Below are positions 58,206 to 64,000 of a stretch of DNA of 64,000 nt, in pieces (the first letter of the stretch is position 1; each line of letters starts with the position of its first letter). The notes under the pieces were generated by a model, which saw only the letters and a list, made by a program, of their open reading frames with translations, searched no databases and was not told the DNA's origin. Location: positions 1 through 64,000 of the forward strand of contig CAUVYH020000009.1 of NCBI GenBank assembly GCA_963556065.3, given 5' to 3'. Position numbers and translations under genes: made by a program. Origin of the DNA: JBAXTE01 sp963556065. Its GTDB lineage: Bacteria > Bacteroidota > Bacteroidia > Bacteroidales > WCHB1-69.

Positions 58206-59671
58206 TAGTAATAGCTTGCTTTTACAATATCCAAATCTAACGATCGCAATGCTGAAATATAAATCTCTTTTGCAAGTGTGGTTTTGTTTTTTTCTGCTAA
58301 ATCTTCGAGTTGTCCCATTAGTCCCTTGTCTTTGAATATTATATTTGTAAAAAAATTACTCCAAAATACTTTTACCCAATCACTTTGGGGACAATGTTTA
58401 GCTAAAATAACCATTTGTGCCATGTTCTCTAGCGAAATTTCGAATGGAACCTTATATAGATTTGAAAACGACAGCAACTTTGGAAATAAGGTTTTATTAT
58501 TTAAAATAAAGTTTTTCGCCTTATAGTTCTCATCCATCAATGAATCCAACCCGTATGCCTGCATTGCTTTTTCGACAAAGTTCCAGTACATCCTGTAATA
58601 GTTGAGTTCATTCGCCATTAAAAAGATGACCGGGTATTTTTCAATTTCTTCCTTAAAGTTTAGATTTTTTATCCAAACCGCATTGGGTCCTTCGTTAAAG
58701 GGATGAACGGTAGTATTATAATACCAAAAGGTGTAACCACTTAAAAGATTTGCCGTAATCTTGATATCATCGTACATAAAGAAATAACTGTCGGCGACAA
58801 AAAGAACATTGGGACGATATTTCCCCGCAGTATCAAACCGGAGGGCAACATGGCTAAAATTAATGGATGGAAGCGTCGATAACAAATTCATCGATTTTTC
58901 AATTTCATTTTCCGAACCGGTAGGCGTCTGCGAAATGATCACAGAATCTAGAATAATTGGGGAAAACGGCTTGTTCATTATTACGGAGGTAAATTTAAAA
59001 AGAGTGTCTGCCGCCAGATAACATCCGTATTGCCCCCAATGCAGGCTCCTTTTGGGAAATATCTGATACGGTGAAGGCTTGATTTGATTGCTAAAGTAAT
59101 CTTCCAAATCAATTATTTTCACCTCCGATCTTTTAATCGTTTCTTTTAATGCCTTGTAATTTGTTTGACCATCTGCACGGGGAATTGCACTCATGGGAAG
59201 ATAATCACGGTTGTAAGAAACGATTCCTGGTTCTAATACGGGAATCAGGTAAATTCCTTTTTCTTTCAGCAAAAGATCCTGAACGATTTTCAGGTATTTA
59301 ATTTTTTTATTCAGAAAATCTTGACCGCAAAAAATTCTTCCGGTAAACTCATCCAGATAATTATTATCGAACAGATAGCCCGATTTGCCCGGGACGATAG
59401 CATTCGCTCTGGGCTGGAGTAACATCCTGTAGTTCAACTCATTCGAGACTCTGATCAATGAATTGTGATATCCTGTATTATAGACTGCGGCCTCCTCGAC
59501 TCTCTTCTGAATGATATCGTTCAACCATCGCGAAAAGGTGAACTTATGAATGGTTTGCCCCATCGTCATCCGTTCGCCAAAAACCGAAGGCTCTTTATCC
59601 ACCTTGAGCCATCCCAGAAAAAACGGCAAGGAAATCACCAAAATGCAAAATATCAGGAGTCCTCTTTTCAT
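58205..59671 (-). CDS. AlgX/AlgJ-like SGNH sugar O-acetylation protein (first copy)
   Basis: A 488-residue relative of the downstream gene with the same plan: N-terminal hydrophobic anchor (4-22), a FTFSRWLND segment matching FTWSRWFDD of the other copy, a VLEPG segment, the His block RSLHWGQYG (H211) and the Ser block VADSYFFMY. The Asp usually two residues before the His is Ser here. It lies 2 bp downstream of the MBOAT gene stop and overlaps the next gene by one base. The two copies are clearly related but diverged along their whole length, so the duplication is old. They may act as a heteromeric pair in polysaccharide acetylation. Confidence 0.78.
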   Translation of the reverse strand: MKRGLLIFCILVISLPFFLGWLKVDKEPSVFGERMTMGQTIHKFTFSRWLNDIIQKRVEEAAVYNTGYHNSLIRVSNELNYRMLLQPRANAIVPGKSGYLFDNNYLDEFTGRIFCGQDFLNKKIKYLKIVQDLLLKEKGIYLIPVLEPGIVSYNRDYLPMSAIPRADGQTNYKALKETIKRSEVKIIDLEDYFSNQIKPSPYQIFPKRSLHWGQYGCYLAADTLFKFTSVIMNKPFSPIILDSVIISQTPTGSENEIEKSMNLLSTLPSINFSHVALRFDTAGKYRPNVLFVADSYFFMYDDIKITANLLSGYTFWYYNTTVHPFNEGPNAVWIKNLNFKEEIEKYPVIFLMANELNYYRMYWNFVEKAMQAYGLDSLMDENYKAKNFILNNKTLFPKLLSFSNLYKVPFEISLENMAQMVILAKHCPQSDWVKVFWSNFFTNIIFKDKGLMGQLEDLAEKNKTTLAKEIYISALRSLDLDIVKASYY

Positions 59672-59673
59672 GA

Positions 59674-61098
59674 CTAAAATCTAAAATAAATAAACGGATT
59701 ATAATCGGAGGTTAGAATGTTTCCCAAGGAGACGAAGAACAGCACCAGCGCAATCAGGATAAAACCCACGTGAGCGATACTACGCTTTTGATTTCCATAA
59801 ATATAGTCCTGGATTTTTTGGGTGAATCCCGAAAAAGCGAAAAAGGAAAAAAATACCGCTATCGCCAAAATCACAAAAAACCGTATTTCCAAGAACTTGT
59901 AACTTACCTCGAAGTTGAAACTGAAAAGGCTCTTCCAGATTGCAATTGCATGATCGAGAGTATTCGCTCTAAACAATACCCAGCCAGTCATGGTGACTAA
60001 AAAGGTGAACGGGATGGCTACAATTTTTCCTAATCTTATTAGCCAATTTTTTAAGAATAACCGATCGAGGACTAGAAAAAAGCCATGATAGGCACCCCAG
60101 GCGATAAAGGTCCAAGAAGCTCCATGCCATAGTCCTGAGAGTAAAAACACCAACCACAAGTTAAAGTAGAGGCGTGGTTTCGGCACTCGATTTCCACCCA
60201 ATGGAATATAAAGATAATTGCGCATCCAATTTCCCAGCGAAATATGCCACCGTCGCCAAAATTCAGTGATACTCTGGGAAACATACGGATTGTTAAAGTT
60301 TTCCGGAAAACGGAAGCCAAGCATTAATCCAAGGCCAATGGCCATATCGGAGTATCCAGAGAAATCGAAGTATATTTGAAATGTATAAGCGAGTGTACCC
60401 AACCATGCTGAGGCGGTATCGACTGTTTCCAAAGGCATTGAAAACAACGTGTCGGCATACACGCCCATGGTATTGGCGATAAGCACTTTTTTCCCTAGGC
60501 CTAAACAAAATCTAAAAAAGCCGGTAAGCTTTTCATCGATAGTCTCGGTTTCAAAACGTCCGGTGATTTGATCCGAAATTTCATGATACCGGATAATTGG
60601 GCCGGCAATTAACTTTGGAAATAGTATAATATAGAGTTGGTAATTCCAGAAATGGTTGAGCGGTTTATGCACTTTTCGGTAAACATCCACCACATAAGTG
60701 AGGGTTTCGAACGTGTAAAACGAGATCCCAATAGGCATGATAATATTTAACAGGGGCATGGGTTTCCCTCCAAGCGATCCAACCAGTGCATTCACATTAT
60801 CGATGAAAAAGTTGGCATATTTGAAGTAAAAAAGCAACCCGACATTAATAAACAGCGGAATGAGCAAGAACAGCCGTCGCTTCCTTCGATCATCGATCGA
60901 ATCCATGTATTTTACTACGTGAAAATCAATAAAGGTGGTTCCCAACAGGACAAAAATAAATTTTGGAGCGCCCCACGCATAGAAGAAAATACTAAAAGCA
61001 AGAAGTACAATGTTTTTATAATTCTTGGGGGTAAGATAATATGTAATTAATAAAATTGGAAAGAAAAAGACTAAAAACAGCGCACTGCTAAAAACCAT
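59674..61098 (-). CDS. MBOAT O-acyltransferase (AlgI-like)
   Basis: A 474-residue polytopic membrane protein with about ten helices. It is a member of the membrane-bound O-acyltransferase family, closest in plan to AlgI of alginate acetylation and DltB. The family motif region is QIYFDFSGYSDMAIGLGLMLGFRFPENFNNPY, then EFWRRWHISLGNW (H285) and the catalytic His in SGLWHGASWTF (H325). It takes an acyl group from a cytoplasmic donor and passes it across the membrane to partner proteins, here probably the two AlgX-like proteins encoded directly downstream. It is preceded by 14 bp after the type IX secreted protein gene, so the cluster is one operon. Confidence 0.93.
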   Translation of the reverse strand: MVFSSALFLVFFFPILLITYYLTPKNYKNIVLLAFSIFFYAWGAPKFIFVLLGTTFIDFHVVKYMDSIDDRRKRRLFLLIPLFINVGLLFYFKYANFFIDNVNALVGSLGGKPMPLLNIIMPIGISFYTFETLTYVVDVYRKVHKPLNHFWNYQLYIILFPKLIAGPIIRYHEISDQITGRFETETIDEKLTGFFRFCLGLGKKVLIANTMGVYADTLFSMPLETVDTASAWLGTLAYTFQIYFDFSGYSDMAIGLGLMLGFRFPENFNNPYVSQSITEFWRRWHISLGNWMRNYLYIPLGGNRVPKPRLYFNLWLVFLLSGLWHGASWTFIAWGAYHGFFLVLDRLFLKNWLIRLGKIVAIPFTFLVTMTGWVLFRANTLDHAIAIWKSLFSFNFEVSYKFLEIRFFVILAIAVFFSFFAFSGFTQKIQDYIYGNQKRSIAHVGFILIALVLFFVSLGNILTSDYNPFIYFRF

Positions 61099-61112
61099 AA
61101 GACTACTTCTAA

Positions 61113-64000
61113 TTATTTAATAATTGTAATTTTCCCGTGATATAAGCTATCACCTACTTTTAGCTGGTAAAGATACAAACCTTTTGTCGAATTGCCCTCA
61201 CTAACCGAGGAAATATCGAACATCAGTGTTTTTAAATCAGATCCAAAATCGATGTTTTGTTCTTGATAAAATGCAGATCTTCCCAACATGTCAAAAAGCG
61301 TTAAAGAAGCCGTTTTTGCATCACTACTGATAAAATCAAACGAAACCTTATCCATTGCAGGGTTGGGGTAAACCAAGACCGAACCCGCTACAGGAGGGTG
61401 GTAGTCTTCAATTACCTCCAAGGAAACCTTCACCGGTGTGTAAAAACTATTGTCGTAAAAACGAATATATGAGGTATAAATGCCCGACGATAATCCCTGC
61501 GAACTGGCAGAAAAATCAATTTCTCGGGTTTGATTTTCCGAGAGAACCACAACACCACTTTTACTCAGCCATTCACATTTCTGTGATACAGAGGAAACAA
61601 TCTGATAATCCAGCGTCGTAGCTGGAAGATCATACCCTGTAAGTTCAAGATTGAACTTTAATGTGGTATCGGGCTTGCATTTCAATTTTACTTCGGGTAA
61701 ATCTATTTGATAGTGATAGTCCGATGAAGAAGTACATCCCGGAACTACAAGATTATCGATAAAAATGGAGTCACTATTTGAAAGAAGATCTAATTCTATT
61801 TTGAATGAGTGAACACCTTTTGAAATCGGAATTTCAAAAGGTTTCCAGTCCATCGAGGAATCAATTGATTTTGCAACATTATCAAATGTAAGTTTCATTC
61901 TTTTAATAGACAACGCTGCCTTGTTTTTATTCAGATAGTCAAATTTAATGGCTGAATTTACAGTCGAATTAATGCAAAATTCTCTTTTAAAAAAATATTT
62001 ACCCGTTGAACCTACTGGTCGGGCTATGAGCCAAGATTTTTGACTATCGAATCCCCTGCCCGCAATTTGTATCGGAAGTGTATCTGTATATATTGAGGGA
62101 ATAATAAACGGTTGTTGCATATTTTCGTAACTCTCCATCACCGTGCTGTTAAACAAATAGGTTTTTGCAAAAGGAACATTCATTCCTTTCTCATCAGACA
62201 GTATTCCATTGAAGGAAATGAGCATGTCTGGGCTGTTCAGATTCTGTGTGCTGATCACGAATTTTAAAGTATCGTTTGAAAATGCTCCTATCGAATCAAT
62301 CGTGAATGTCCCGTTTTGCAAGGTCGCTTCGGGAGTACTTGAGGTCAAGGCTATATTTAACGAATAAACCGGGAATCTGTTTTTGTTTAAAACCGGAATC
62401 AGCAGGGTATGTGTGCTGTTTGGACGAATGATATTACTCTGCGCAGAATCCACAATCATTTCTCCCACTTCAATTGGGATAAATGGAGTAAGGTTTGTTT
62501 TAATTGCACCGATTGATTGGTTGTTTTCTGAGATTGTATTGTTGTATTCCGGCAACTCACTTTCAAGCAACGAATTGGGCTTAAAGATAAATGCATTCGA
62601 AACAGTCACCGTTGAGTTGGAACCAATCTCGGAAATTAATGCCACGGACTTCATCAGATCAAGATATGGAACTGTTTGCATGGATAATCGGACATTCTGT
62701 TTTAGTGCATTACTATTGTTCCTGACGGTAACGGTTGCATAGATGGTGTCCCGGGGCGAAAACCATTGCTGATTCCCGTTGGGAAACGAATAGGATGCTA
62801 AAATCAGGTCTGATCCTTCGGTAGAACTTAACGTGATGGCACCCTTGGTTTCTATATCATTGTTATCCAACAGGGTGATATTCAGGTTTTTGTTTGTAAA
62901 GCCTGCTTCTGGAAGAAAAGAAATCAAACCATCTGAACTGATGCAAACGGATGTATCTGTGGATATTTTCTCAAATTTATAATCTGTATTTGAACTTAGG
63001 ACATAATCGCTGCCAATCTTGGTCAACTCTACGCCGTTTCCTTTGCTTATCCCCCTGACCCAAGAACTATAACACGAAAACCGCATGGTATCGTAGGCAA
63101 AGGTTATATTTCCATTTCTATCAATATTCGTTGAAAAATCCAGCACCGAATTTGAATCACATTCAAATCGGCCTTTCCATCGGACATAAAGCGAATCTGG
63201 GGTGGATTTGTACCAAACACCAAAATCCGGTTTATCGAAGAAAAGAGAACTCATCAGAGGGGCAATGGTTGTGTGTCCTTTAAGTTGAGTATAATCTAAA
63301 TTATTAAAGGGCCAATGGTATTCATACTTATGCAACTGAATATATCCATGCGGATTGATGTAAACAGCTCCTGTATGAATTGAATCGTACACCTGAATTG
63401 GGAACTGAGTGTTAACGGCAATGCTTGTATTACTTCCAGAGGGGAAGACAACCTGAGTTAGCCCATTATTGTCTGATACAGTGTGTGAACCGGTCGAAAC
63501 CAGATAACCATCGCTTTGCTTAAATCGATATGGAGGGGTTCCGTGGGTGGCTGTTAGCTGATATTGATAAGGTGCTCCGACCGTCACCTTGGGTGGTTGA
63601 TTTTCAATCAGCTGCGGTTTTGAAAAATCGGGGGTAATATTCACAAACAATGTTGTGAGCCCATTATTCACAATTCTTACGGGTTGCGAATTGGAGAGTA
63701 CCTCTTTGGCTCCATGCGTATAATCAATAATTGAAAAGCTTTTTACACTCCCGCTGTATTTATTATCCGGATCAACTTCGAGTATCTGAAGAAAAAAACG
63801 TGCATTTGAGTTTGGGTTTAAATAATTCAGAAACGGAGTTACATCAAAACCAAATTCTATCGGGGTGCTTATTCCTGTGGTGTCGGCAGAAATCGAACTA
63901 TTGTATTGAATATTCTTTAAAAAAGGAATTTCCACTGCAAAATCAGGAGAGGTGCTGTTCGGGTTTTGGCTCACTCCGGCATAAACAGCAATTTTCCATT
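61113..64000 (-). CDS. Large secreted protein with type IX sorting domain (5' end outside window)
   Basis: At least 961 codons. The frame is open to the right edge (WKIAVYAGVSQNPN...), so the start is missing and the GTG at 63974 is not the true start. The visible part has a beta-rich region, a putative Ig-like segment (ENQPPKVTVGAPYQYQL), a long lectin-like portion with conserved Trp and Cys (VRWKGRFECDS, RFSCYSSWVRGIS), CARDB-like modules and a type A sorting domain at the end (VYPNPAMDKVSFDF ... KGLYLYQLKVGD). No catalytic motif can be seen in the part available. It is the first visible gene of the operon with the MBOAT and AlgX-like genes, 14 bp upstream of them, and may be a substrate or partner on the same surface. 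Confidence 0.8.
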   Translation of the reverse strand, partial: WKIAVYAGVSQNPNSTSPDFAVEIPFLKNIQYNSSISADTTGISTPIEFGFDVTPFLNYLNPNSNARFFLQILEVDPDNKYSGSVKSFSIIDYTHGAKEVLSNSQPVRIVNNGLTTLFVNITPDFSKPQLIENQPPKVTVGAPYQYQLTATHGTPPYRFKQSDGYLVSTGSHTVSDNNGLTQVVFPSGSNTSIAVNTQFPIQVYDSIHTGAVYINPHGYIQLHKYEYHWPFNNLDYTQLKGHTTIAPLMSSLFFDKPDFGVWYKSTPDSLYVRWKGRFECDSNSVLDFSTNIDRNGNITFAYDTMRFSCYSSWVRGISKGNGVELTKIGSDYVLSSNTDYKFEKISTDTSVCISSDGLISFLPEAGFTNKNLNITLLDNNDIETKGAITLSSTEGSDLILASYSFPNGNQQWFSPRDTIYATVTVRNNSNALKQNVRLSMQTVPYLDLMKSVALISEIGSNSTVTVSNAFIFKPNSLLESELPEYNNTISENNQSIGAIKTNLTPFIPIEVGEMIVDSAQSNIIRPNSTHTLLIPVLNKNRFPVYSLNIALTSSTPEATLQNGTFTIDSIGAFSNDTLKFVISTQNLNSPDMLISFNGILSDEKGMNVPFAKTYLFNSTVMESYENMQQPFIIPSIYTDTLPIQIAGRGFDSQKSWLIARPVGSTGKYFFKREFCINSTVNSAIKFDYLNKNKAALSIKRMKLTFDNVAKSIDSSMDWKPFEIPISKGVHSFKIELDLLSNSDSIFIDNLVVPGCTSSSDYHYQIDLPEVKLKCKPDTTLKFNLELTGYDLPATTLDYQIVSSVSQKCEWLSKSGVVVLSENQTREIDFSASSQGLSSGIYTSYIRFYDNSFYTPVKVSLEVIEDYHPPVAGSVLVYPNPAMDKVSFDFISSDAKTASLTLFDMLGRSAFYQEQNIDFGSDLKTLMFDISSVSEGNSTKGLYLYQLKVGDSLYHGKITIIK

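Overview
The window looks like a chromosomal segment of a Bacteroidota bacterium, probably an anaerobic, fermentative relative of the Bacteroidales. The evidence is: several C-terminal secretion signals of the type IX system (type A on the proteins at 16016, 22116 and 61113, type B on the giant protein at 35691), a GldB-like lipoprotein, Bacteroidota promoters (TTTG-N20-TAnnTTTG, four of them with exactly this spacing), no Shine-Dalgarno sites, and a phosphate butyryltransferase / butyrate kinase pair. Most of the DNA is AT-rich.

Layout. 1-529 is repeat-bearing intergenic DNA. 530-4625 holds an OmpA-type lipoprotein whose frame is broken four times, a small lipoprotein, a radical SAM protein, a GLPGLI-like secreted protein and a DUF6873-like protein, followed by tRNA-Ala(CGC) at 4730. 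An AT-rich DUF5677-like gene (5027-6529) sits next to the tRNA like an insert. 7039-15863 is housekeeping and surface biology: comM/yifB and gldB on the minus strand, then a beta-barrel protein, nadE, an M64 peptidase, ptb and buk on the plus strand. 16016-24389 carries a secreted M4 metallopeptidase, a membrane LytTR regulator, an FMN oxidoreductase, DUF3109 and a VCBS-type secreted protein. 24390-27800 holds a candidate small RNA and then an island of tiny lipoprotein or membrane genes mixed with broken gene starts. 27830-35200 holds a transglutaminase-like secreted protein, cutC, a four-helix-bundle gene between inverted repeats, an unusual phosphoglycerate kinase, kbl and a Lys/Ala-rich small protein.

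35691-55922 is one open frame of 6743 codons. It is a SprB/HYR-like secreted adhesin with N-terminal GEVED, PPC-like and CUB-like modules, exactly 50 tandem 81-residue (243-bp) four-cysteine repeats at 41478-53627, and a C-terminal HYR/SprB/PKD/type-B sorting region. The repeats are much richer in GC than the rest of the gene. Units 29-45 look like three back-to-back copies of earlier blocks of the array. This gene is the most remarkable object in the window.

56241-64000 (minus strand) is a compact operon: a type IX secreted protein cut by the window edge, an MBOAT O-acyltransferase (AlgI-like), two AlgX/AlgJ-like proteins and a CAP-domain protein. It suggests O-acetylation of a surface polysaccharide.

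Taken together, the segment is devoted to cell-surface proteins exported by type IX secretion, envelope modification and amino-acid/peptide fermentation. Functions come from family recognition by eye. No database search was run.
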